Assembly (NCBI GenBank): GCA_017447625.1
Contig: JAFSNB010000039.1
Location: forward strand, 102,237 to 166,236
Length of the DNA stretch: 64,000 nucleotides
From: Bacteroidaceae bacterium
Lineage (GTDB): Bacteria; Bacteroidota; Bacteroidia; Bacteroidales; Bacteroidaceae
Reading direction: 5' to 3'
Of this stretch, positions 1 through 8,552 are shown in pieces. The position numbers and the translations under genes are program-made. The stretch's first letter is position 1. Every line of letters begins with the position of its first letter. The notes beneath the pieces are model-generated. The model was not told the DNA's origin. It saw only the letters and a list, made by a program, of their open reading frames with translations, and did not search any database.

Positions 1-1195
1 GGGTCAGGGTTCCCTTGTCTATGGGCTGATCCTCGGCGGTCTTTGGCATCCAGTAGTAGTTACCACGGTTGGCCATGATGCTGCGCTGGTACATGAATGT
101 CTTGCGCGGATCGATGCGGCCCACGGGGTCTATCAGCACACGGCCGTTGGAGCAAGAGGCTGAATCCAGACCGGCATAGATGCCGCCTGCCTGCCAGGGA
201 TTCTCAAACATGTTGAGACCCCAGTAGTTGCGGTTGTCCATGTACTGGGTGTTGATGACAGAGTCCTTCTCGCTCTTCTGGATGTTGTTGTTGAAGGTCA
301 GGCCCTGATAGATGGCCTCGCGTGCATAGCGGTTCTGCAGGGAGTCCTTGTAGTTGACGGCCTTGGCGAAGTTGAAGTAACGGGCGTAGCGCTCGTACTG
401 TGCGGCCCACACCTCGTTGGTGGGAGCCACGACGGTGTAGTTGGAGTCCTCGCGCTGGATGAAGGTGCGGTAACGGCTCAGAATCTCGTTGGAGAGGCGC
501 ATAACAGAGTCTGCATAGACTGTGCGGCCATCCACGATGCCCTGGGCCACGGACTCGTTCTCGTCAAGCTCGTACTTGTCGAACTCCTTGATGAAGTTGT
601 AGATAGAGTCGAAACGGGCTCCGGCGAAATCGCTGTTGAGCTGGAAGTACTCGCGCAGGTTCGGGTGGAAGCTGAGCGGCTGTTCCAGAGTGAAGAAGAT
701 ACCGTTGCTGGACGGGATAAACTGCGGGAACGGTTTGCCGTCAAGAGTGCTCTTGGTGAAGATGAGGTTCTTGCCGTTCAACATCTTAATCGTGGTGTCG
801 GCCATAACGGGCGATACGCTGTGATTGTACAGAGCGATATGGTTCTGAATGAACTGGCTGATGACGGAGTTGTCGTCGTCACGTACACCAGCTGTGCTTT
901 CTGTCTGATAGACCTGGATGAGTGAGTCGGCAACAGCATCACTGATGGCCGGAGCCCAGAGGGTGAGCGCCTGGGGTGAAGCGAGCACCCGGTCATAGCC
1001 CGTGGCTTCCAGCACTTTGAGGAAGCCGCTGAGCTGTGGGTTGGCTTTCACCCGCTCCAAGAGAGTCGGGGCATCGACCGAAGTCTCGAAGCCCGTCCCC
1101 TGATAATGCTCATCCCAAGCATCGCTGCATGAGAGGAATCCCATGCATGAAGCCGCAACGAGCAGAAAAGCAAAGTGTTTGCGATATGTTTTCAT
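1..1195 (-). CDS. FAS1 (fasciclin)-domain lipoprotein, partial
   Basis: This gene is cut by the left edge; about 398 codons are visible from ATG 1195. The N-terminus (MKTYRKHFAFLLVAASCMGF, then LSCSD) is a lipoprotein signal peptide with a lipobox ending at Cys23, so the protein is probably anchored in the outer membrane. The mature part resembles FAS1 domains: a LLERVKANPQLSGFLKVLEA helix leads to a LTLWAPAISDAV strand motif (usual form: TLFAPTNEAF). A second such motif, NYTVVAPTNEVWA, lies about 260 residues in. It is the last visible gene of the SusCD operon, 42 bp after the previous one. FAS1 domains mediate adhesion or ligand binding elsewhere. The substrate here is unknown. Confidence 0.85.
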   Translation of the reverse strand, partial: MKTYRKHFAFLLVAASCMGFLSCSDAWDEHYQGTGFETSVDAPTLLERVKANPQLSGFLKVLEATGYDRVLASPQALTLWAPAISDAVADSLIQVYQTESTAGVRDDDNSVISQFIQNHIALYNHSVSPVMADTTIKMLNGKNLIFTKSTLDGKPFPQFIPSSNGIFFTLEQPLSFHPNLREYFQLNSDFAGARFDSIYNFIKEFDKYELDENESVAQGIVDGRTVYADSVMRLSNEILSRYRTFIQREDSNYTVVAPTNEVWAAQYERYARYFNFAKAVNYKDSLQNRYAREAIYQGLTFNNNIQKSEKDSVINTQYMDNRNYWGLNMFENPWQAGGIYAGLDSASCSNGRVLIDPVGRIDPRKTFMYQRSIMANRGNYYWMPKTAEDQPIDKGTLT

Positions 1196-1237
1196 AAATA
1201 TCTAACTATTTGACTGTTTTAAAATACTCGTTGAATA

Positions 1238-3352
1238 TCAGTTATCGTCCTCGCCTTCGCCGTCGGTGTCAACGGCATAGACGCTCTTAGGCACAATCTC
1301 GAGATAGTCGATCATCAGCTCTGCGCCGCCGAGCGCAAGAACGCTCTTGATGCGCATCGTGTGAACTTCCTCCTCGTTGAGTAGCATGTTGGAAGCGATA
1401 ACGCGGCGTATGGTTCGATGCTGGTTACAGAAGACATCGCCCTTGGATGAGAGCTGACCGTCCTTGTGGCCCGAACCGGCCATGGCGAAGATAGAGCCGC
1501 CGCCGTGGTACCAGCCCTGGTTGTGGAGGTTCTTCTTCATGGCCTCCTTATCCTCCTGCTGAGCAGCGGAATAGGAGTTCAGAGCCTTCCAGCCGTACTT
1601 GGCTGCCCAAGTGTCATCGTTTGAACGCATGTCAAGAGGAATACCCTGAGGTTTGCCGTCGAGATAGAACTGGCCGATGCCTCGTGAAGGAATCAGACAG
1701 AATCCCATGCGAACCTGATAGGTACCAGTCGGCACAGTGGGCAGACGGAAGGTGATGTCGTAGGAGTTGTTGTCCGAACGGAGGTTGAACTCGTCGCCCT
1801 CGTAGCTCCAATACCAGTTGCGTGCGCCCTGATAGATGAAGTCACCGTCGGCATTCATATCGACATGGTCAAGATAACCGATGGGGAAGATGAAGTTCTC
1901 GGCCGGGATTCCCTTGGTCTTGTCCGTTGTGGCGTAGTAGGTCCAAGTGTCCTGCTTGCGGATGTTATTGGAGAAGAGCTCGGGGAAGAGGTCGTAGAGG
2001 TCCACACGCATACGAGTGTTGAACACTTTCTCCTTTGTAACGTCGTCGTAGGCAATGATGTCGTCGATATAGAAGTAGCGGCCGTTTGCTGCGGCGTTCT
2101 TGATACCGGCCATAGTGGCGATACGTGCGCCGCGCTGCACCTGTGTGGACTTCACCTTATCGCCGAAGTTGCGGTTGATGAAGATGTCGTTCAAATTCGC
2201 ATCTGGGTCGGTGTCGTAGCTGGAACGGAGCTTCAGCATCTCGATCTTCATCGTGGACATCTCGTCCATGGTGCGATACCACTCTACGGGATTCACCAGA
2301 CGGGTGTCGATGGTGCAGATGGTGGTGAGCATCTCACGTGTGGTGTTGAACGGCAACACGTGGTAGGCCATCATGCGGTTGAGCGGGTTGCGCTCATCCT
2401 CGAGGTCTGCCATACCTGCCTCTGTGGATGCATACTTCTTTGTAATGTTGTCGTTGGCATAGTGTGAAGCGGCATACTCATAGAGTTTCTGCATGGCCAC
2501 ATCCATACCGTCGGTGGGTGCGAGACCGAGTTTCTCCCTAACGATGGAGTCAGGCACCATGAAGGCGATGAAGCCATAGCGGCGCTCCTCGGGAACGTGG
2601 CAGAAGTTGTCGTGGTTATCCGAGTGGTAGAGACCCTCGCGATCGATATGTGCATCCCAATCCCAAGACGGGTCTTTGAGCAGACGCAGCTTGCGGTCGA
2701 TGCCGCAGGCGCGGAGTGCCATAGAGTAGATGGAGATGGTTGAGTCCTTGGCCATCAGGTCGGGAATCTCACCGGCGGAAGCCATGATGACGGCATCCAC
2801 GGGATGTACCATACCGTTCTCCACGGAGTCGTTGGCCATGCTCAGGATGATGGCGCCGGACTCGTTGAACTTGTATGTGAAGATGGTGTCTCCGTGCTCA
2901 TCGATGTCGTCCATTACCTCGTCAATCTGGAGGTAGTTGTTGAGCATATTGGGCGATGAGGTGGAGGTGACACCGCTGAAATCCACTGTGCTGTAGATGC
3001 CGTTGGCAAAAACAGAGGTGCAGACGATGGTATCACAGATTTCAGTAGGAATCTGGTCGATGCTGGTATATCCGTGTTCAGCAAGATAAGCATTCACGGC
3101 ATCGTTGGTCGGAGCCAGACAGGTGTATGTGCCGTAGGCTGAGAAGAGGTCCATCTTGCCAGCGCGCTTCACGATCTCGGCGAACTGCGTGAAATCGTGG
3201 TCGGGGTTCTGCAAGTAGTCACTTAGCATCTCACCCGTGAACGTGTAATAGGAATCTTCCGTGAGGTTGTCGCCGCAGGACACGGTGAAGGCCGTGCTCA
3301 CGGCGATGAGGGAAGCTCCCATCAGTATTTTGATTCTATCTAACAAATTCAT
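1238..3352 (-). CDS. FAS1-domain lipoprotein (704 aa)
   Basis: A putative surface lipoprotein: the signal peptide MNLLDRIKILMGASLIAVST runs to a VSCGD lipobox (Cys26). A FAS1 domain covers roughly residues 45-205, with FTQFAEIVKRAGKMDLFSAY followed by YTCLAPTNDAVNAYL. A second FAS1-like segment follows at about 205-460, with a FIAFMVPDSIV motif. The last 220 residues look like a beta-sandwich (YDITFRLPTVPTGTYQVRMG) of the kind often found after FAS1 in SusCD-linked proteins. It is co-transcribed with SusD, 33 bp downstream, and followed by another FAS1 gene. I infer a role in binding the ligand imported by the SusCD pair. No catalytic motif is visible. Confidence 0.85.
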   Translation of the reverse strand: MNLLDRIKILMGASLIAVSTAFTVSCGDNLTEDSYYTFTGEMLSDYLQNPDHDFTQFAEIVKRAGKMDLFSAYGTYTCLAPTNDAVNAYLAEHGYTSIDQIPTEICDTIVCTSVFANGIYSTVDFSGVTSTSSPNMLNNYLQIDEVMDDIDEHGDTIFTYKFNESGAIILSMANDSVENGMVHPVDAVIMASAGEIPDLMAKDSTISIYSMALRACGIDRKLRLLKDPSWDWDAHIDREGLYHSDNHDNFCHVPEERRYGFIAFMVPDSIVREKLGLAPTDGMDVAMQKLYEYAASHYANDNITKKYASTEAGMADLEDERNPLNRMMAYHVLPFNTTREMLTTICTIDTRLVNPVEWYRTMDEMSTMKIEMLKLRSSYDTDPDANLNDIFINRNFGDKVKSTQVQRGARIATMAGIKNAAANGRYFYIDDIIAYDDVTKEKVFNTRMRVDLYDLFPELFSNNIRKQDTWTYYATTDKTKGIPAENFIFPIGYLDHVDMNADGDFIYQGARNWYWSYEGDEFNLRSDNNSYDITFRLPTVPTGTYQVRMGFCLIPSRGIGQFYLDGKPQGIPLDMRSNDDTWAAKYGWKALNSYSAAQQEDKEAMKKNLHNQGWYHGGGSIFAMAGSGHKDGQLSSKGDVFCNQHRTIRRVIASNMLLNEEEVHTMRIKSVLALGGAELMIDYLEIVPKSVYAVDTDGEGEDDN

Positions 3353-3385
3353 AGTTCTGTAGTTTTAGTGTGAGAGTGTTTTCAG

Positions 3386-5209
3386 TTACTTTGCATTGTT
3401 ATGGTAAGCCTCGTTCTCTTCAGCACCTGCATAGAAGGTCTTCTGAGTCAGGTTCGGATTAACCTTACATTCGTTCTTGTTGTAAGGCCAGTAGAGTGAC
3501 TCCATACTGGAGAAGAGGGCGTTTGAACCGCCATTGGTGCCTGCCGTGAACTTCGAGCTCACCCACGAACGGACGACTGCTGTGCTGTTGGCACGGCGTG
3601 CATAGCGCACGAGGTCGAACCAGCGCTTGCCCTCGAACATAAGTTCGCGGTTGCGGGCGGCAAGAATGTATTCTTCCATCTTGGCACGGTTCATATAACT
3701 GGCCATACGCGGCATGTCGCTCGTGGTGTTGGACCCCATATATGAGCGGTACTCGATGGGATAGATCAGGAAGAATGCCTTCTGGAAGTTCTCGCGGTCG
3801 CTCTCCAGGGTGTCTGTGCCGGAGGTGAGCATACAATAGGCTTCTGCCTGCATCAGCATCACGTCGGTGAGACGGTAGAAGATGAAGTTGCGGTCGAGGT
3901 TGGTGTTGTAGGAGCGTGTAGCCTTGTATTGCAGTGAGCCGTTATCTCCGCGCTGAAGTGACAAAGACCTATAGACGTACTTGTTTACATAGCCGGAATT
4001 CAAGTCCTCGGCTTCGTGAACGTTGCCCCAGAAGCGGGCATCCTTGTCGTTGAGCCAGTACTTGTGGTTGGCGGCAGTGATGTCTGTCACAAGAGCATCA
4101 GGGGGAGCCAGAAATCCCTTGCCCTGATTACCTTTTTCATTGGGTTCAAAGTTTCCAAAGAGAGAGCCGGGAGCTGTGTTTCGGATGAAGTTGCTACCGC
4201 TGGTCCAGTTGAAGCTAAGCTCGAAGATGCTCTCGAAGGAGTTTCCACTTCCAAAGATGGAGTTGAACACCGATCCGTAAGAGCTTACAGATGAAGAACG
4301 TTCGCTGTAGAGAGGATAGCCGACTCCCTGGTCGCCGGAGTATTTAACCAATGAGAGGATTCCGGAGGAAGATACCATGCCGCCGCTGGAGACTACGGTG
4401 ATAGTCTGTCCGTGAGAATAGTCTTCCTGATACTCTTTATACTTGGAGTCGATGACTTCCTGGCAGGCATCCACAGCCTTCTGATACTCGCCGCTCCACA
4501 GATACATATCTGCCAGGATGGCGTTGATACCGTTCTGGGTGATGCGGTTGCAGTTGCTGTCGTACTGGCTGCTGCTGTCCTTCGGATAGCGTTTCATGCC
4601 ATATCTCTTCACAGCCTCCAGGTCGGTGATGATGCGTGTGAGGATTGAATCGAAAGGCACGGGAGCGTTATAGGTGATGGCATCCTCGTCATAGATAGCA
4701 TCGAACTGAGCCGGCACCTCCTTGAAGGCACGAATCAGATAGAAGTAGCAGAGCGAGCGGATGGCAGTCATCTCTGCGATGGTTGCGTTCACATCGTCCT
4801 GAGTGTATGAGGGGTCTTTCTCACGCACTTTCGGAGCCTTCTCGATGATGATGTTACATTTGTTGATTACGTGATAGAACGCAGCCCACGAGGTATAGCT
4901 GTTCGTGGAAAGCAGGTTCTCACGCTCAATGTTGTAGAGGTCTGTGTTGTCGTCGATGTTATAACCGTTGTAGAGGTTGTCGCTGCGGCCTTCGCCCCAG
5001 ATGAGGCATCGGCTGATGAAGGCATCGCTCTGCATTGCGGTATATACACCGGCCACCATCTGGTCAACGTCGTTCTTCTCATCCCAGAAATTATCCTCGC
5101 TTACAAGGTCCTTGGGCTTGATGTCAACGAAATCGCCACAGCCGGCCAGCACCAGACCCGCGAAGGCCAGTGCGGCTACATTATATAATATGTGATGTAT
5201 CGTTTTCAT
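3386..5209 (-). CDS. RagB/SusD family nutrient-uptake lipoprotein
   Basis: A SusD-like lipoprotein of 607 aa, the lid subunit that closes over a SusC transporter. The signal peptide MKTIHHILYNVAALAFAGLV ends in a LAGCGD lipobox. Family features visible are the early segment LVSEDNFWDEKNDVDQMVAGVYTAM, TPR-like helices (TAIRSLCYFYLIRAFKEVP; ILADMYLWSGEYQKAVDACQ), and a C-terminal LAARNRELMFEGKRWFDLVRYAR, which is the classic SusD RxxELxFEGxRWxDLxR motif. It lies 19 bp after the SusC gene in the same operon. The substrate cannot be predicted, because no glycoside hydrolase or peptidase is present in the visible locus. Confidence 0.95.
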   Translation of the reverse strand: MKTIHHILYNVAALAFAGLVLAGCGDFVDIKPKDLVSEDNFWDEKNDVDQMVAGVYTAMQSDAFISRCLIWGEGRSDNLYNGYNIDDNTDLYNIERENLLSTNSYTSWAAFYHVINKCNIIIEKAPKVREKDPSYTQDDVNATIAEMTAIRSLCYFYLIRAFKEVPAQFDAIYDEDAITYNAPVPFDSILTRIITDLEAVKRYGMKRYPKDSSSQYDSNCNRITQNGINAILADMYLWSGEYQKAVDACQEVIDSKYKEYQEDYSHGQTITVVSSGGMVSSSGILSLVKYSGDQGVGYPLYSERSSSVSSYGSVFNSIFGSGNSFESIFELSFNWTSGSNFIRNTAPGSLFGNFEPNEKGNQGKGFLAPPDALVTDITAANHKYWLNDKDARFWGNVHEAEDLNSGYVNKYVYRSLSLQRGDNGSLQYKATRSYNTNLDRNFIFYRLTDVMLMQAEAYCMLTSGTDTLESDRENFQKAFFLIYPIEYRSYMGSNTTSDMPRMASYMNRAKMEEYILAARNRELMFEGKRWFDLVRYARRANSTAVVRSWVSSKFTAGTNGGSNALFSSMESLYWPYNKNECKVNPNLTQKTFYAGAEENEAYHNNAK

Positions 5210-5228
5210 ATTCTAAATAGCTTTCAGG

Positions 5229-8200
5229 TTAGAATCCAATGGTCACGCCCACGGTGTATGACTTGGAGCGCGGGGTCTTGCTTGAATCGGTAGAGATACC
5301 CTCGCCGCCGTAGCCGATTTCGGGGTCAACACCCGAATACTTGGTCAGACAGAAGAGGTTGTTCGCACTGGCGTAGAGACTCAGCTGGTTGAAGCCCCAT
5401 TTCTTGATGAGCTTGGTGTCGAAGCTGTAGGAGAGCTGCAGGTAGTTCAGACGAAGGAACGTACCGTCCTCAACGAAGCGGTCGCTGACCAGAGTGTTGT
5501 AGTTGGTTCCGTCGCCGTACATAGCGCGCGGGATAGAGGTGACGTCACCCTCCTTGCGCCAGCGGTAGTTCACGGCCTGGCTCTGGTTGTTGTTGCTGAC
5601 CATGGACTCCATGTCCAGACGAGCCATGTTGAAGATGTCGTAGTCGATACGGTAGTTGAACTGTGCGTTCAGAGCCAGACGGTCCCAATGCAGTTTGAAG
5701 CCGAAACCGCCGGTGAGCTTTGGCAGAGAGTTACCGAGATAAACGATATCGAGCTCGTTGATGTTACCGTCGTGGTTGATATCCTCGTAGATGGCATCGC
5801 CGCCCTTGAACTTATAGAGGCTGCTGCCTTCCTCATAGCAGAACTGCATCTGCAGAGGATCACCCTTGGCATCGGTGATGACCTGACCGTTGGCGTTCAG
5901 GGCAACAGGATAGGTCTTGCCGGCGTCGATGTTTGCCTGCAGGGCAGCCAAACCCTGTGACTTGGCAACGCGGAGGGCGCTCTTCGTGGTTCCGTCGTAG
6001 TTGTACTGATAGACACCGTTGTAGCGGAAACCGTAGATGGCGCCGAACGGGTTGTTCACCTGCACACGCTGCAGGAGAGCACGGTTCTTACGCTCGAAGT
6101 CGCGGTTCTTGGTCTCCAGGATGAGCGGGTCGAGTTCGGTAATCACGTTGTGGTTGTTGGCGAAGTTGACGTTCACGTCCAGATAGAACTTGCCTTTCTT
6201 GGCCAGACGCTCGCCGACGATGCTGAACTCCCAACCGTTGTTGCGCATGTTACCGGTGTTGCGGTAAGCCAGTGAGCTGTAACCGTTGGAGCTCGGAATC
6301 TGGAAGTTGCTAAGCAACATTCCCTTGGTTGTCTGCGAATAGAGGTCGATGACGAACTTGAGTCTGTCCTCGAAGAAGCCGAGGTCGAAGGCTCCGTTGA
6401 TCGTGTATTTGTTCTCCCAGCGCAGCTGAGTAAGCTTCAATCCGTTGGGGTTCATGGCGATGGTACCGAGATACTGATTGCCTGAGCTGTAGGTGTTCAT
6501 GTAGAGGTTTGAACCGATGTTACCGTTACCTACACGACCCCAACCGAGACGAATACCGAACATACTCATTTCAATCTTGTCCTGAGCCCATTTCATGAAC
6601 TTCTCATCGATGACGTTCCAACGGCCGGAGACAGCGGGGAAGACACCCCAGCGGTTGCTCGGGCCGAACTTGTCGGTTGCGTCAGCACGGACGGAGAAAG
6701 AAATGGCATATTTGCTCTTGTAGGAATAGTGAGCAGAGAAGGTGTAGAAGAGAGAACGCCACTGGCCGAAACCGCTACCCATCTCTGTAACCAGACCACC
6801 GGCGGTGGCGTTGGTAAGACCTGACGGCAGACGGCTCACGCCGTTGTTCTGGCTGCTGCTGCTACCGCTCACCAGCTGGAAGCGGCCCATCATCGTGAGG
6901 AAATGATCCTCGTTCTTGAAGTGAGGCTTGAAGTTGAGTGTGTGGGTAGTGGTGAAAGCCAGACTCTTGCTTGAAGAGTTGCTCGTGGAGTGGGTGTTGA
7001 TGTAGTCAGCCGTAGAGAGGGCACGCGGATAGTCGCGGTCGCTGTAGGCGTTATATACATTCATAACGACACGTCCGTTGTAGTTCAGCTGTGTCTTGCT
7101 GTCGTCGATGCCGAGCAACTTATACTCCAGCTCAAGTTCAGGAGTGATGTCGTAGGTGGTATAGATGTTCTTTGACAGAGCTGCACTTGCCAGCGGGTTG
7201 GCAAGTCCTTTCTGGTCTTTGAGCTTGGTATCTGCACTCTGCAGCATATAGTAGAACTCACCTGTCGGCTGGTTGTCACGGGTCATCTCATACGGAGAGA
7301 GGTTAGGCATCTTCTTGTAGGCGATACCCAGGAGGTCGTCGGAGTTCTGATAGTTCTTCGTATATGTGAGGGCGAAGTTGGAGATGATCTTGATGCGGTC
7401 GTTCACGAAATAGTCCAATGCCATACGGGTGGAGAAGCGGTCGAGCTTCTGCTGTAAGACAGTACCGGTTTCGTGGTCGTAACCGCCGGAGATACGGAAC
7501 AGGGTCTTGTCGTCACCACCGCTGATGCTGACGTAGTGGTTCTGGCGCAGACCGGTCTTGCGGACGAGATTCACCCAGTCGGTGTTCTTGTTGTACATGT
7601 TGTACTCGGAGAAGTTCTCGTCGTAGTTCAGCTCGTTGACGTTGGCTGCGGTGGGATCCTGCTTGGGGTTGAAGTAGCTCTCCTTCAGGAGCATGGTGTA
7701 CTGGTCACCGTTGAGTAGCTTGAGGCCGGTGGGCTGATGTGTGAAGGTCAGTTTACCGGAGTAGGTCACACGGGCAGGACCGCGGCTACCGCGCTTTGTG
7801 GTGATTTCGATGACACCGTTGGCACCCTGGGAACCCCAGATGGCTGTTGCGGCGGCATCCTTCAACACCTTGATGTCAGCGATATCCTCGGTGTTCACGT
7901 TCAACAACTGTGCGAAGCGCTCCTCGTTGGCGGTGGAAACATCGAAGTCCGTCTGGTCAACGTTCCACACGTTTCCGTTCACAACGATAAGGGGCTCGTT
8001 ACCCAGCTGTGAGATGGTGGAGGCACCGCGCAGACGCATGGATGAGGCCTTACCGAGGTCACCGCTCTGCACGATATCCAGACCGGCGATACGTCCCTGC
8101 AGGGCTTCATCGACGCTGGTGATACCGAGTCCCTCGAACTCCTTGGCAGAAATGCCCTGAGCAGAGAAGGAGACCTCACGTTCAGGAATAGCCAGACCGC

Positions 8201-8552
8201 TGGTCTTCATCGTCTTCTTGGCGACGATCTTCACCTCCTTCATGGTCTTGGTGGCATCTTCCATCTTAATCTTATACACAGTCTTGTTGATAGGCAGCTT
8301 CTGGGTCTTGAAGCCCATAAAGCTGATGCGCAGGCTGTTCTTCGGACTCTTGATGGCGAGCACGAAGTTACCGTTCATATCTGTAACGGTGGAGTTCAGG
8401 ATACGGTTTGAGGCATCGATCTCCACTACGCTCGCACCGGGGAGCACATCGACATCGTCGCTGACGGTACCACTGATGCGGCTGATCTGACCCATAGCCA
8501 GTGTTGAAACGAGCATTAGGCCAAGTGTTAATGCATATTTTAGGTGTCTCAT
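5229..8552 (-). CDS. SusC/RagA family TonB-linked outer-membrane transporter
   Basis: A 1107-aa TonB-dependent transporter. The signal peptide MRHLKYALTLGLMLVSTLAM is followed by a carboxypeptidase-regulatory-like domain (about 25-95) and a plug domain (about 120-260) with VDEALQGRIAGLDIV, NEPLIVVNG and IKVLKDAAATAIWGSQGANG, the SusC signature. A long 22-strand-type barrel ends in VGVTIGF with a terminal Phe. The region before the plug reads KEVKIVAKKTMKTSGLA instead of the common EVVVVGYGTQ, so this is a divergent SusC branch. Its ATG overlaps the TGA of the upstream lipoprotein gene (ATGA, 8549-8552), suggesting translational coupling. SusD follows after 19 bp. Confidence 0.96.
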   Translation of the reverse strand: MRHLKYALTLGLMLVSTLAMGQISRISGTVSDDVDVLPGASVVEIDASNRILNSTVTDMNGNFVLAIKSPKNSLRISFMGFKTQKLPINKTVYKIKMEDATKTMKEVKIVAKKTMKTSGLAIPEREVSFSAQGISAKEFEGLGITSVDEALQGRIAGLDIVQSGDLGKASSMRLRGASTISQLGNEPLIVVNGNVWNVDQTDFDVSTANEERFAQLLNVNTEDIADIKVLKDAAATAIWGSQGANGVIEITTKRGSRGPARVTYSGKLTFTHQPTGLKLLNGDQYTMLLKESYFNPKQDPTAANVNELNYDENFSEYNMYNKNTDWVNLVRKTGLRQNHYVSISGGDDKTLFRISGGYDHETGTVLQQKLDRFSTRMALDYFVNDRIKIISNFALTYTKNYQNSDDLLGIAYKKMPNLSPYEMTRDNQPTGEFYYMLQSADTKLKDQKGLANPLASAALSKNIYTTYDITPELELEYKLLGIDDSKTQLNYNGRVVMNVYNAYSDRDYPRALSTADYINTHSTSNSSSKSLAFTTTHTLNFKPHFKNEDHFLTMMGRFQLVSGSSSSQNNGVSRLPSGLTNATAGGLVTEMGSGFGQWRSLFYTFSAHYSYKSKYAISFSVRADATDKFGPSNRWGVFPAVSGRWNVIDEKFMKWAQDKIEMSMFGIRLGWGRVGNGNIGSNLYMNTYSSGNQYLGTIAMNPNGLKLTQLRWENKYTINGAFDLGFFEDRLKFVIDLYSQTTKGMLLSNFQIPSSNGYSSLAYRNTGNMRNNGWEFSIVGERLAKKGKFYLDVNVNFANNHNVITELDPLILETKNRDFERKNRALLQRVQVNNPFGAIYGFRYNGVYQYNYDGTTKSALRVAKSQGLAALQANIDAGKTYPVALNANGQVITDAKGDPLQMQFCYEEGSSLYKFKGGDAIYEDINHDGNINELDIVYLGNSLPKLTGGFGFKLHWDRLALNAQFNYRIDYDIFNMARLDMESMVSNNNQSQAVNYRWRKEGDVTSIPRAMYGDGTNYNTLVSDRFVEDGTFLRLNYLQLSYSFDTKLIKKWGFNQLSLYASANNLFCLTKYSGVDPEIGYGGEGISTDSSKTPRSKSYTVGVTIGF